DNA of 64,000 bases from Marimonas arenosa (GCF_030848945.1 NZ_JANHAX010000001.1:558001-622000); one strand, 5' to 3'; numbered from the stretch's first letter, positions 1-9,059 are shown. Notes: generated by a model from the letters alone, not told the origin. Translations and numbers: made by a program.

Positions 1-1
1 G

Positions 2-523
2 GAAATAGCCGAAAACGGCTATGCCACCCCGGCGCGCTGTGCTGGCGCATTGGCCCGACAGCTGAACGACAAGAGTGCTCCGATCCTCGATTTCGGCTGT
101 GGGACTGGGCTTTCGGGCGTGGCGCTGGCGGCGCAGGGCTTCACCTGTATCGACGGCATCGACCCGGCGGCCGGTATGCTGGCTGAGGCCGAGAAACGCG
201 GGCTCTATCGAAAACTGATCCATATCGATCCGGGGTCCGACCTCCCCGGCGCACCCGGCAGCTATGCCGCGATTGCAGCCATCGGGGTCATTGGGGTCGG
301 CGCTGCGCCGCCCGAGGTGATGGACCAGATCGCCGCCGCGCTCGCGCCGGGCGGGCTGCTGGTGTTTTCCTTCAACGATCACGCGTTGGAAGACTCCGAT
401 TGCGCCGCCAAACGCGATGCCCTGCTGGCCAACGGCACGATGCGCAAACTGGAGGAAAGCTATGGCGACCACCTCCCCGGTATAGGACTGAACTCTAGCG
501 TCTACGTATTTGAAAAACTGTGA
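2..523 (+). CDS. Class I SAM-dependent methyltransferase, 5' end outside window
   Basis: The reading frame is open from base 2, so the N-terminus lies before the window; a TTG at 50 is internal and not a believable start. The visible part has the SAM-binding glycine motif I, ILDFGCGTGLSG, followed by an acidic residue at the end of the second strand (GIDPAAGM) and a GGLLVFSFND strand, the usual Rossmann methyltransferase order. This is the small Methyltransf_11-like type; the acceptor substrate cannot be told from sequence. Its stop overlaps the GTG start of gluQ (GTGA), so the two are probably translated from one message. Confidence 0.85.
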   Translation, partial: EIAENGYATPARCAGALARQLNDKSAPILDFGCGTGLSGVALAAQGFTCIDGIDPAAGMLAEAEKRGLYRKLIHIDPGSDLPGAPGSYAAIAAIGVIGVGAAPPEVMDQIAAALAPGGLLVFSFNDHALEDSDCAAKRDALLANGTMRKLEESYGDHLPGIGLNSSVYVFEKL

Positions 524-1395
524 CTTTCCGGACCCGTTTCGCCCCATCTCCCACCGGCCCGCTGCATCTCGGCCATGCCTATTCCGGCCTTTTTGCCTTT
601 GATCTCGCGCAGCGCGCCGGTGGCGCGTTCCTGCTGCGGATCGATGATATTGATGCCTCTCGTTCTCGTCCGGAATGGGAGGCACAGATCTACGACGACC
701 TGACCTGGCTCGGTCTGACCTGGCCGAAACCGGTGCGGCGCCAATCCGAGCATTTGCCCGCCTATCGCGCGGCGCTTTCGTATCTCTGGGCGCGCGGCCT
801 GCTCTATCCCTGCAGCTGCAGTCGCCGCGATATCGCCGCCGCCGCCTCGGCCCCACAGGAAGACAGCCCGCCGATCGGACCGGACGGAATCGTTTATCCC
901 GGCACGTGCCGCCCGTCGCATCCGCCCGAGGGCACCCTGCCGGAAACGGTACTGCGTCTCGATATGCGCCGGGCACTCGGCACCCTGCAGGCCCAGGCCC
1001 TGCGCCCGCTGCTGGGGTTTAAAGAAGACGGCGCCGGGCCGGAAGGCCAAACCGGGCAGATCCGGCTCGACCCCGAAGCGTTGGTCGAAACTATCGGCGA
1101 CGTGGTGCTGGCGCGCGGCGGCATGGGAGGCTCTTATCACCTGTCTGTGGTGGTGGACGATGCGGTGCAACGCATCACGCACGTGATCCGCGGACGCGAC
1201 CTCTTCGGCGCCACAGCCATTCACGTGGTGCTGCAGCGCCTGCTTGAGCTGCCGACACCCATCTATCACCACCACCGGCTCATCCGCGACGAGACCGGCA
1301 AACGGCTAGCCAAGCGTGACGATGCTCGGGCCATCGCGAAATACCGCGCCGACGGCTTAACCCCACGGCAAATTCGGGAAATGGTAGGGCTGTGA
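520..1395 (+). CDS. gluQ: Glutamyl-Q tRNA(Asp) synthetase
   Basis: A 291-residue truncated relative of glutamyl-tRNA synthetase that lacks the anticodon-binding domain. This family charges glutamate onto queuosine at position 34 of tRNA(Asp). The N-terminus has the class I motif as PSPTGPLHLGHA, a KMSKS-like loop appears as KRLAKRD near residue 265, and the zinc-site cysteines are in YPCSCSRRD (about residue 93) and YPGTCR. The length matches the family (about 290-300) and rules out full GltX (about 460-480). The GTG start overlaps the upstream methyltransferase stop by 4 bases. Confidence 0.93.
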   Translation: MTFRTRFAPSPTGPLHLGHAYSGLFAFDLAQRAGGAFLLRIDDIDASRSRPEWEAQIYDDLTWLGLTWPKPVRRQSEHLPAYRAALSYLWARGLLYPCSCSRRDIAAAASAPQEDSPPIGPDGIVYPGTCRPSHPPEGTLPETVLRLDMRRALGTLQAQALRPLLGFKEDGAGPEGQTGQIRLDPEALVETIGDVVLARGGMGGSYHLSVVVDDAVQRITHVIRGRDLFGATAIHVVLQRLLELPTPIYHHHRLIRDETGKRLAKRDDARAIAKYRADGLTPRQIREMVGL

Positions 1396-1411
1396 CGCAG
1401 CAAGAGGGGTT

Positions 1412-1771
1412 TCAGACCTCCGGCGACATGATCTGAATCTCGTCACCGTCACGGATCGCCGTGTAGAAACAACTGCGCCGATTAGTATGGCAGGCCGGCC
1501 CGGACTGGCGCACCAGCACCAGCAGGCAATCGCGGTCGCAATCGACTCGCAACTCGATCAATTCCTGAACATGTCCGCTGGTCTCGCCCTTGACCCAGAA
1601 GGCCTGGCGCGAGCGCGACCAGTAGGTTACCCGCCCGGTTTCGAGCGAACGCCGTACGGCCTCGGCATTCATCCAGGCCAGCATCAGCACCTCGCCAGTG
1701 TCGGCCTCCTGCGCGATTGCCGGGATCAGGCCCTGGTCGTTATAGGTTAGGCTACTTTCGTCGAACTGCAT
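1412..1771 (-). CDS. hisI: Phosphoribosyl-AMP cyclohydrolase
   Basis: Third step of histidine biosynthesis, opening the adenine ring of phosphoribosyl-AMP. This is the stand-alone HisI form with no HisE domain. The C-terminal metal-site signature is clear: VDCDRDCLLVLV with the acidic metal ligands, then SGPACHTNRRSCFY with the zinc cysteines. The catalytic-domain stretch LMLAWMNAEAVRRSLETG is near residue 30. I take the ATG at 1771 (MQFDESSL) rather than one six codons upstream because homologues begin with a FD/FDEN-like stretch; this gives 119 residues. It converges on gluQ with a 16-base gap. Confidence 0.93.
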   Translation of the reverse strand: MQFDESSLTYNDQGLIPAIAQEADTGEVLMLAWMNAEAVRRSLETGRVTYWSRSRQAFWVKGETSGHVQELIELRVDCDRDCLLVLVRQSGPACHTNRRSCFYTAIRDGDEIQIMSPEV

Positions 1772-1851
1772 CCCGCGCCCCCTTTGCATCCCGGCGTTCG
1801 CAGTCTATCTATGCCATGTCGCAGCGCGAGGGAAAGCCCGGGGAGACAGCG

Positions 1852-2301
1852 ATGAGCGAGAACGACCTGATCAAGCTCTATTCCGGGCGTATTCTGGCAT
1901 TGGCCGCCGATATCCCGCACCTTGATCGTCTTTCCGACCCGGATGCCACGGTGAAACGCCGCGCCCCGCTTTGTGGATCGACCGTCACCGTCGACATCAA
2001 ACTCGCAGATGGACAAATTTCAGAATACGGGCAGGACGTGAAAGCCTGTGCACTCGGCCAGGCCGCAGCCAGCATCGTCGGCGCCAACATCATCGGCTGC
2101 AGCAAGGCGCAGGTCGAGGCGACGCGCGACGCCCTGCGCGAAATGTTGAAATCTGACGGCCCGACACCGCCCGCACCGTTCGAAGAGCTTGAAGTTCTGC
2201 GACCGGCCCGTGACTACAAGAACCGCCACGCCTCGATCATGCTGACACTCGAGGCCATCGCGGAAGCTTGGGAAAACGCCGAGAAATCCGCCTGCGCCTG
2301 A
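1852..2301 (+). CDS. NifU/IscU-like iron-sulfur scaffold protein
   Basis: A 149-residue member of the NifU N-terminal/IscU family. It has PLCGSTVTV, the first scaffold cysteine, and KACALGQAAASI, the second. The classical third cysteine is not in its usual place near the C-terminus, where there is PARDYKNRHASIML instead. A Fe-S assembly or carrier role is family knowledge; the missing third ligand makes a de novo scaffold role less certain. The start at ATG 1852 (MSENDLIKLYSG) follows GGGGAGACAGCG; the frame is open further upstream but overlaps hisI and looks non-coding. It converges on the CorC-like gene with 4 bases between stops. Confidence 0.8.
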   Translation: MSENDLIKLYSGRILALAADIPHLDRLSDPDATVKRRAPLCGSTVTVDIKLADGQISEYGQDVKACALGQAAASIVGANIIGCSKAQVEATRDALREMLKSDGPTPPAPFEELEVLRPARDYKNRHASIMLTLEAIAEAWENAEKSACA

Positions 2302-2305
2302 TCGC

Positions 2306-3619
2306 TCAGCGCTGCAGTGGGCGGATCTTCAGCCGGGCAATGCGGTTGTCCTTGCGCGACAGCACCTCGAAGCGGAAACCGTGGAAGGAAAAAACCTGGC
2401 CGGCGGTTGGGATCATCTGCGCCTCGTGAATGACGAGCCCGGCTACGGTGTTGGCGTGTTCGTCCGACAAGGCCCAGTCGGTGGCGCGGTTGAGGTCGCG
2501 GATGGTCATTGCCCCGTCGACTATGAAATGTCCATCTTCCGTCTTGCGCACCGGGTGTTCGGCATCGGGGTCGAACTCGTCGGTGATCTCGCCCACGATT
2601 TCTTCCAGGATATCCTCGAGCGTGATCAGCCCCTGGAGCGAGCCGTATTCGTCCACCACCAGCGCGAAATGGGTACGGCGGCGCAGGAACTGGCGCATCT
2701 GGTCGTCGAGCGTCGTGGTCTCGGGCACGAAATAGGGCTTCATCGCCACGTCCGCGATCTTAAAATCGGTCAAACCGTTGGGCGACGGCGCCGGACCGAA
2801 CATCAGCTTGTGCATGGCGCGCAGTAGATCCTTGGCATGGACCACACCAATGATGTTGTCGGGGTCGTCGCGAAAGACGGGCAGGCGTGTATGGCTGCTT
2901 TCCAGGCATTGCGACAGGATCGCCTCCGGGTCGGTATCGGCGTCCAGCATCTCGATCCCGGAGCGGTGCAACATGATTTCTTCCACCGTACGCTCGGAGA
3001 GATCGAGCGCGCCGAGGATGCGGTCACGGTCTTCCTTTTGCACCACACCTTCCGAATGGCCCAGCTGAAGGGCACCGGCGATTTCCTCGCGAACGGCAAG
3101 AATATGGCTGTCCGGATCGGTTTGAACCCCGAAAACCCGAAGCATACCGCGCACGAACCATCGCACCGCGCTGACCACCGGAGCGAAGAGCAACACCACC
3201 AGTTGGATCGGACGCGAGACCAGAGCGGCTGCGGCCTCGGCGTTGGTAATGGCGTATGTCTTGGGCAGCACCTCGGCGAAAATCAGAACGAGAAACGTCA
3301 TCACCAGCGTGGCCAGAGCCACCCCGCTTTCGCCGAAAAGGCGTGAGAACAGTGCCGTCGCAAGCGACGCCGCCAGAATATTGACCAGGTTGTTGCCCAA
3401 GAGAACCGACCCGATCAGCCGCTCGTTGTCCTCGGTGATTTTCAGCGCCCGGGCGGCGCCGCGCTCGCCCTTGTCGGCGCGGGTTCGAAGCTTGCCACGA
3501 GACGCTGCGGTCAGGGCGGTTTCCGACCCGGAAAAGAAACCGGAAAGGATTAGAAGGAAGAGGATCGCACCGGATGTGATCCAAAAGGCGCTGTCGAGGA
3601 GCGCAGGGGAAGGTTCCAT
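2306..3619 (-). CDS. CNNM/CorC-type membrane protein with DUF21 and CBS domains
   Basis: A 437-residue membrane protein. The N-terminal DUF21/CNNM domain (residues 1-190) has several hydrophobic helices and the signature FFSGSETALTAASRGKLR. A tandem CBS pair follows (about 215-340; THFALVVDEYGSLQGLITLEDILEEIVGEI in two blocks), then a C-terminal CorC/HlyC transporter-associated domain with VAGLVIHEAQMIP. The family is linked to magnesium/cobalt efflux or homeostasis; the old 'hemolysin' label is not a functional claim. Its start (3619) is 88 bases from the divergent pseudogene at 3708. Confidence 0.9.
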   Translation of the reverse strand: MEPSPALLDSAFWITSGAILFLLILSGFFSGSETALTAASRGKLRTRADKGERGAARALKITEDNERLIGSVLLGNNLVNILAASLATALFSRLFGESGVALATLVMTFLVLIFAEVLPKTYAITNAEAAAALVSRPIQLVVLLFAPVVSAVRWFVRGMLRVFGVQTDPDSHILAVREEIAGALQLGHSEGVVQKEDRDRILGALDLSERTVEEIMLHRSGIEMLDADTDPEAILSQCLESSHTRLPVFRDDPDNIIGVVHAKDLLRAMHKLMFGPAPSPNGLTDFKIADVAMKPYFVPETTTLDDQMRQFLRRRTHFALVVDEYGSLQGLITLEDILEEIVGEITDEFDPDAEHPVRKTEDGHFIVDGAMTIRDLNRATDWALSDEHANTVAGLVIHEAQMIPTAGQVFSFHGFRFEVLSRKDNRIARLKIRPLQR

Positions 3620-3707
3620 TTCGGCCGTTTCGGTGGTTATTTCTTTGAAAGGTTATGGGCGTCCCTGCGGCAGTATTCAAGGGGCGCAGCAATCATGAGG
3701 GGCGGCG

Positions 3708-4376
3708 ATGCTGCGCGTCGACCACGGTCTGGACCTGGGCGAACTTGGGGGACCGATTCTGGTCTTCGGCGGTCCCTATTCCAAACTCCAGGCGATCCGG
3801 GCGATGCGGTTCGAGGCCGCACGGTGCGCTATCCCGTTGGGGAATTGCCTGTGCACGGGGGATGTCGTCACCTATTGCGCCGACCCTGCCGAAACGGTGG
3901 CCAAGATCCGCGACTAGGGCTGTGTCGCGCTGGCCGGCAATTGCGAAAAGCAACTCGCAGCTGGCGCTGCCGATTGCGGCTGTGGCTTCGACGCCGGCTT
4001 GGTCTGCGATCTGATGTCCGCAGGTTGGCATGCACAGGCCGATGCCGAAATCGGTGCCGAAGACCACGCATGGATGCGCGCCCTACCCAAGTGGCTCAGC
4101 TTTCGCCATCGCGTCACGGCGTGCCTTGCCTGTCACGGCGGTTTCTCGGAGATCGACCGGTTCCTGTGGCCGATCTCGGCAGACGATGGCGCCCGGAAAA
4201 CCCGGTTTGCCCTGCTCGAGTCCGACGGAACCGTCGCCTTTCACAAGCTCTGCTATGAGTGGCAGGACGCCCAGGCCGCGATGCAGATCAAGGGTCTCGC
4301 GCAGGGCTATCACACGGCGCTGGAAACAGGCCGTTGGCCCTCCCGAGACATCCTGCCCCCGGCGTTACGTCACTAG
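3708..4376 (+). pseudogene. Decayed metallophosphoesterase-family gene (in-frame TAG plus internal deletion)
   Basis: One frame reads through a recognisable metallophosphoesterase-like protein from LDLGELGGPILVFGGPYS to a C-terminus ending in WPSRDILPPALRH, but a TAG stop sits at 3915-3917. It falls after AETVAKIRD, where I expect Trp from memory of relatives (RDWGC), so a TGG to TAG change is likely. Downstream the frame resumes with GCVALAGNCEKQLAAGAADCGCGFD. A second lesion is an apparent in-frame loss of about 45 codons between FLWPISADDG and TRFALLESDG, removing the stretch that normally carries the GH.GI and WINAG metal-site motifs. Two independent lesions argue for a true pseudogene. 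It overlaps the xerD stop by 4 bases. Confidence 0.8.
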
Positions 4377-5314
4377 CCCTTGTCGGCCTTGCCTTTCGCC
4401 AGCGGGTGATGTTCCAGCACCAGCTCGCGCAGGCGTTCGTCCAGCACATGCGTGTAGATCTCGGTCGTGGCCACGTCGGCGTGGCCGAGCATGATCTGGA
4501 TCGAGCGCAGATCGGCCCCGCCGGCCAGAAGATGAGTCGCAAAGGCATGGCGCAAGGTGTGCGGCGTGACTTTGGCCGGGCTGATGCCGGCTTCAACGGC
4601 CAGGTCCTTGATTAGCAGATAGAAGCGATGCCGCGTCAGATGGCCGGACTTGCCGGTCGAGGGGAAGAGAAAGCGCGACGAGGGCCGCCCCTTTTTCCGC
4701 ACAGCCTCTTCGGTCCGGTCTCGCTCGCCCAGCCAGTCGGCCAGCGCGGCCCGAGCCGGCGGCGACAGCGGCACCAGGCGTTCCTTGCCGCCCTTGCCCA
4801 GCACGAGCAGCATACGCGGGTCGCCGCGCGCGGCCATGACCGGCAGTGATACCAGTTCGCTCACTCGCATGCCGGTGGCGTATAGCAGCTGCATCAGACA
4901 ATGGTTTCGCAAGCGCTCGGCCGGGTTACGACCGTGGCGCTCGGCCGCGGCCAGCAGTCGGTCGACCTCGTCGTGGCTCAGCGTTTTGGGAAGGCGTTTC
5001 GCGCGGCCCGGCCCGCGGATCTCGATTGCCGGATTGTCTTCCCGAAGCCCTTCCTCGAAGGCGAACCTATAAAGCTGCTTGATCGCCGACAGCCGACGCG
5101 CCCGGGTGGACTGCGCCAGTCCCAAAGCGTCGCAATGCACCAGGTAGGCTTCGATATCCGGGCGCGCCGCCCTGTCCGGCGACAGCCCTCGCCCGGCCAG
5201 CCAGGTGGTGAAATCCTGCAGGTCACGACCATAGGCCAACAGTGTGTTCTCGGCCGCGCCCAACTCGGCCGCCTGAACCTCGAGAAAGGCCGAAATCCAG
5301 GTGTCGGAGGTCAT
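4373..5314 (-). CDS. xerD: Site-specific tyrosine recombinase XerD
   Basis: Chromosome-dimer-resolution recombinase of 313 residues. The N-terminal SAM-like core-binding domain spans residues 1-95. The C-terminal catalytic domain has all expected residues: Arg in ATGMRVSELVSL, Lys in GKGGKERLVPL, His-x-x-Arg in HTLRHAFATHLL, His in LGHADVATTEIYTHV and the Tyr nucleophile in that same motif. This is the housekeeping protein acting at dif, not a phage integrase: no att duplication or phage genes are nearby. It lies 2 bases downstream of the exported protein (5317), so it may belong to that transcript. Confidence 0.92.
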   Translation of the reverse strand: MTSDTWISAFLEVQAAELGAAENTLLAYGRDLQDFTTWLAGRGLSPDRAARPDIEAYLVHCDALGLAQSTRARRLSAIKQLYRFAFEEGLREDNPAIEIRGPGRAKRLPKTLSHDEVDRLLAAAERHGRNPAERLRNHCLMQLLYATGMRVSELVSLPVMAARGDPRMLLVLGKGGKERLVPLSPPARAALADWLGERDRTEEAVRKKGRPSSRFLFPSTGKSGHLTRHRFYLLIKDLAVEAGISPAKVTPHTLRHAFATHLLAGGADLRSIQIMLGHADVATTEIYTHVLDERLRELVLEHHPLAKGKADKG

Positions 5315-5316
5315 GC

Positions 5317-6873
5317 TCAGTTTCCCTGACCCAAAAGCATCAACTGCAAGCCGGCCCGCCGCGCGGTATCTTCGAGGCCGATCACGCGAAACCCGCGTAA
5401 GGCATGTTCGATATCGGTCAAGTTGCCTTCGACGCCGCTCGAGAACAGCTCCATCGCGCGCAGAATCGCCTCGCCCAGCCGGCTCTGGTCGAGCAGCGGC
5501 ACCAGCGGTTGCGGCACGTTCGGATCCGCAAAGGCGCGGGCGATGGTGCGGGCCAACGGGTCACGCGTCACGGCCTCCTGCGGTGCGCCGCGGGCCAGCG
5601 CGGCCAGGAAGCGCTCTTCGTCATTCTCAAGGGTCATTCGCCCCGCGATCGATTCATAGTCCGGCGACAAAAGGCCGATGGTCAGGGCCAAACGGTGCGC
5701 CTTGCCGGTCAGCGGCAACCTTGCGAGGCCACGGCCATAGAAGCGCGCAAACGGCACTTCTAGATGGGCCGCCTGCATTGCAGTCCAGGCCGCTGGCAAA
5801 GTCCGCGCGACGGCTCCGGGGTCGCCCGATTGCATTGCCGTATCGAACCTCTGCAGCGCCTCGACCCGATCCCATATGCCACCCGAAGCGGCCGGATGCC
5901 GCGCGGTGTAGACATCGATCAGGCGGTTTTCCGACAACGCTCCGGTGCGGCTCAGCCGTTCGGCCGCCTCGAGTTCGGCCTTCCAGCCCACCGTGTCACG
6001 CAGATCGGCCATGGCATAGGCCCGCGGCAACGACGCCGTGGGCAGCGGCGTGCCGGCGGCTTCAAAGAGCCGGAAAACGAGCGGCGAAACTTCGGCCGGC
6101 GGGGCAATCTCGATCCCCTCTTCTATCAGTTCCGGGTCGATGAACAGGCTGACGAGTTGCTCCTCAACCGGCGGCATCAACTTTAGAGCTCGCGCCGTAT
6201 CCAGCATCAGAGCCGCCGCGGCCCAGTCACCGCCCCGCGCCTGGCAGAAGATACGGATAGCCGTGTCCGTGCTCAGAAAAGGGCTTTTGTTCAAGGCATT
6301 ACAGGCTGTCTCTTCCGTCCCGGACAGCAGCGAAAGATCGAACCATAGGGCGAACAACCCTGGCGTATTCGGCCCGGCCCTCTCGATTAGCGCCTGGGCC
6401 GGTTCGATCGCGCCCAGTTCCATCAGCTTCATCACCCTGGCAGAAAGCATCAGGTGTCCGCCGCGCGCATCCCCCGGCGGCTCGGCCTCGGCAAGCAGCA
6501 GCGTGTACAGCAGCGACTGCATCGCCGGCAGCCCGAGCACATCCTGCCGCCCGAGCGCCCGCGCCAAATCGGCGCTGCGGCTTGCCTGCCAGAGCGACGG
6601 CGGCAGCCCGGTGACACTGGCCGGAAGCAGGCCGACCGCATCGCGCCCGGCCGCGCCGAGCGGCGCCACTGTAACATCCGGGCTCAACGCGCTCTCGGTC
6701 ACCGGCGGCTCGGGCGCACCGGGCGCCGAGGGTGGCGCCACGCGGGTTGTCACGGGCAGGGGATTGTTCAGCCATTCGATAGCCGAGAGAGGTTGCTGCG
6801 CGGCGCCGGGCCCGGGCAGGAATCCGCCTGAAAGACAGGCGGCAGTCAGGGCTTTACGTAGCGTCGAGCTCAA
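5317..6873 (-). CDS. Exported protein of unknown function, alpha-helical
   Basis: I do not recognise a named family. From a TTG at 6873 the protein begins MSSTLRKALTAACLSGGFLPGPGAAQQ, a plausible Sec signal peptide with an AQQ-type cleavage region. That start would overlap the stop of the 49-residue membrane protein upstream by 20 bases. The longer open frame to 6945 would bury the whole upstream gene's 3' half and puts a very basic stretch before the signal, so I prefer 6873 (518 residues). The mature part is rich in Ala/Leu helices with tetratricopeptide-like spacing but no clear motif. xerD follows 2 bases later on the same strand. A periplasmic location is inferred from the signal peptide only. 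Confidence 0.6.
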   Translation of the reverse strand: MSSTLRKALTAACLSGGFLPGPGAAQQPLSAIEWLNNPLPVTTRVAPPSAPGAPEPPVTESALSPDVTVAPLGAAGRDAVGLLPASVTGLPPSLWQASRSADLARALGRQDVLGLPAMQSLLYTLLLAEAEPPGDARGGHLMLSARVMKLMELGAIEPAQALIERAGPNTPGLFALWFDLSLLSGTEETACNALNKSPFLSTDTAIRIFCQARGGDWAAAALMLDTARALKLMPPVEEQLVSLFIDPELIEEGIEIAPPAEVSPLVFRLFEAAGTPLPTASLPRAYAMADLRDTVGWKAELEAAERLSRTGALSENRLIDVYTARHPAASGGIWDRVEALQRFDTAMQSGDPGAVARTLPAAWTAMQAAHLEVPFARFYGRGLARLPLTGKAHRLALTIGLLSPDYESIAGRMTLENDEERFLAALARGAPQEAVTRDPLARTIARAFADPNVPQPLVPLLDQSRLGEAILRAMELFSSGVEGNLTDIEHALRGFRVIGLEDTARRAGLQLMLLGQGN

Positions 6874-7003
6874 TGGTCTTACGAATCTCCTGAACTGGCG
6901 GCGAAAAATCCGCTCCGAAAAATGGTCCGATATAGGCATAGGCAACCAACGCGATCATCGCAAGAATTGCCAGAAAAAACAGCCATTTGATGATCCGCCC
7001 CAT
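6854..7003 (-). CDS. Small membrane protein, 49 residues
   Basis: A short open frame from ATG 7003 to TAA at 6854 encodes MGRIIKWLFFLAILAMIALV and continues with AYAYIGPFFGADFSPP, ending VQEIRKTIELDAT. It has a positively charged start, one strong transmembrane helix (residues 7-27) and a short tail. It sits directly before the exported protein and its tail overlaps that protein's TTG start, suggesting translational coupling. The frame has coding-like composition and a membrane-protein hydropathy pattern, but the length makes this a moderate call. Confidence 0.65.
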   Translation of the reverse strand: MGRIIKWLFFLAILAMIALVAYAYIGPFFGADFSPPVQEIRKTIELDAT

Positions 7004-7138
7004 GGTTCCCTGCCCGTGTTCTTCCCCTTTTGGAGCAACTTATAACTGGCCTTTTCGGCAAGATCACGTCATTCAGACGCGAAGTAGGCAAATTGGCATG
7101 GGAACGCCGAGGTTCCGCGGCGGCGACGCACGGCAGGT

Positions 7139-7687
7139 ATGGGCTGGAAGATCAAAAAGACGATCGTGCTGGTCGGAATGATGGGCGCCGGCAAGACCGC
7201 TGTCGGAAAGGCGCTTGCCGCCCGGCTTGGCGTACCGTTCCTCGACTCCGATGCCGAGTTGATGGCCGCCGCCAACATGACCATCGCCGAGATTTTCGAG
7301 CGCTACGGTGAGCCGTTCTTCCGCGCCAAGGAAAGCGAGGTTCTGCGCCGCCTTCTCGAAGGCGCGCAGAAAGGCGTGCTTTCCACCGGAGGCGGCACCT
7401 TTCTGTCCGAGCCGAACCGACAGATGATTCACGACAAGGGCGTGTCCGTTTGTTTGCAGGCCGATCTCGACCTGCTGTGGAACCGGGTCAAGCACAAGAA
7501 TACCCGGCCGCTGCTGCGCACGGCGAACCCGCGCGGGACTCTGGCTGAACTTTTCGCCAGACGCGCGCCGATCTACGCGCTGGCCGATCTCTCGGTCGCG
7601 GCCAGCCCGGACTACTCAATCGAGGACATGACCGACAAGGTGATCGAGGCGCTGCGATCGCGGCCGGACGTGCTGGAGGAGACGTGA
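7139..7687 (+). CDS. aroK: Shikimate kinase
   Basis: Phosphorylates shikimate in the aromatic amino acid (chorismate) pathway. A Walker A motif (VGMMGAGKTAVGKALA) starts near residue 12. The shikimate-binding DSD is in FLDSDAEL, and GEPFFRAKESEVLRRLL and STGGGTFL are the family's substrate and glycine-rich motifs. A LID-type NTRPLLRTANPRGTLAELFARRAPIY is present. Length 182 is normal. Its TGA shares a base with the aroB ATG, so the pair is one transcriptional and translational unit. Confidence 0.95.
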   Translation: MGWKIKKTIVLVGMMGAGKTAVGKALAARLGVPFLDSDAELMAAANMTIAEIFERYGEPFFRAKESEVLRRLLEGAQKGVLSTGGGTFLSEPNRQMIHDKGVSVCLQADLDLLWNRVKHKNTRPLLRTANPRGTLAELFARRAPIYALADLSVAASPDYSIEDMTDKVIEALRSRPDVLEET

Positions 7688-8802
7688 TGAGAGAGGTTGT
7701 GCATGTAGGCCTCGGCGCGCGGGCCTATGACATCGAGATTGGTCCCGGGCTTCTGGCTGAAGCCGGGCGGCTGATCGGCCCCCTGCTCAGGCGCCCTATG
7801 GTGGCCGTCATTGCTGATGAACGGGTGGCGGATCTGCACCTCGGCAGCCTGCGGGAAGGGCTTGAAAAACAAGGAATTTCACTGGTGTCGATGACCCTTC
7901 CATCAGGTGAATCCACCAAGAGCTGGCCGCATTTCACGCGCACGGTGGAATGGCTCCTGGAACAGAAGATCGAGCGTGACGACATGGTCGTCGCTCTGGG
8001 CGGTGGGGTGATCGGCGATCTTGTGGGTTTTGCTGCAGCGGTGTTGCGGCGCGGGGTGCGCTTCGTGCAAGTGCCGACAACGCTTCTGGCACAGGTCGAC
8101 AGCTCGGTCGGCGGCAAGACCGGGATCAATTCGGTCAAGGGCAAGAACCTGATCGGCGCCTTCCACCAGCCCAGCCTGGTTCTAGCCGATACGGAGGTTC
8201 TGAGCACGCTGAGCGAACGTGACTTCCTTGCAGGCTACGGTGAGGTTGTCAAATATGGCCTCCTTGGAGATTCGATTTTTTTTCAATGGCTTGAACGAAA
8301 CGGTTCACGTATCGCGTCCGGCGAAATGGCGGCCCGCATCGCCGCCGTGAAACGCTCCTGCGAGATGAAGGCCGAAATCGTGGCGCGCGACGAGACCGAA
8401 CAAGGCGAGCGGGCGTTACTCAATCTAGGCCATACCTTTTGCCATTCCCTTGAAGCAGCGACCGATTATTCCGACCGGCTCCTGCATGGTGAGGGCGTGG
8501 CCATCGGCTGTGCGCTGGCCTTCGAGGTCTCGGCCCGGATGGGCCTGTGCGCCCAGGAAGACCCAAGCCGCGTGCGCGCTCACCTGCGCGACATGAAGAT
8601 GAAGGTTGATCTTGCTGATATTCCAGGTGATTTGCCGAACGCTGATGCTCTGATCTCGCTTATGATGCAGGACAAAAAAGTGCGCGATGGACGGATCAAC
8701 TTCATCATGGCGCGTGGCATCGGCGAGGCCTTCGTCACCCCGGATGTCGACCTCGATCTGGTGCGCACGGTCCTGGGCGACGCGCTGGCGGCAAAAAGTT
8801 AA
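7687..8802 (+). CDS. aroB: 3-dehydroquinate synthase
   Basis: Converts DAHP to 3-dehydroquinate using NAD and a divalent metal, the second step of the shikimate pathway. The NAD-binding stretch is ALGGGVIGDLVGFAAA, followed by VPTTLLAQVDSSVGGKTGIN with the invariant Lys region. The metal ligands are in NLGHTFCHSLEAAT and LLHGEGVAIG. I use ATG 7687 (MREVVHVGLG, 371 residues) rather than the GTG one codon earlier; the ATG overlaps the aroK stop by one base. Confidence 0.95.
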   Translation: MREVVHVGLGARAYDIEIGPGLLAEAGRLIGPLLRRPMVAVIADERVADLHLGSLREGLEKQGISLVSMTLPSGESTKSWPHFTRTVEWLLEQKIERDDMVVALGGGVIGDLVGFAAAVLRRGVRFVQVPTTLLAQVDSSVGGKTGINSVKGKNLIGAFHQPSLVLADTEVLSTLSERDFLAGYGEVVKYGLLGDSIFFQWLERNGSRIASGEMAARIAAVKRSCEMKAEIVARDETEQGERALLNLGHTFCHSLEAATDYSDRLLHGEGVAIGCALAFEVSARMGLCAQEDPSRVRAHLRDMKMKVDLADIPGDLPNADALISLMMQDKKVRDGRINFIMARGIGEAFVTPDVDLDLVRTVLGDALAAKS

Positions 8803-9059
8803 TCCCACCGAACGGTCGATTGCGCCGGTATGGCAGCCTGGCTGGCACGCTGGCTGGCGCCCCGTATTGCGAGCAAAAGCCTCGGGAATTAACGACTCCT
8901 TGAGTAAATGCTGCGTTCGCACCCTGCCCCGGGAACTCCGGCGGGTTGGGAGACGTGCCCGCCGGGGCCTGCGCTCTCTCGGGATCCCTCTTGCCGAACA
9001 ACCTTGCAGGCACCGGACCTGAGCGCGATCAAACCTGCCGGCGCCGGCATACCGAGGTC

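Noticed and set aside
4373..5314. Tyrosine recombinase considered as a marker of an integrated element
   Set aside because: Sequence and housekeeping neighbours fit XerD; no att duplication or phage genes are seen.
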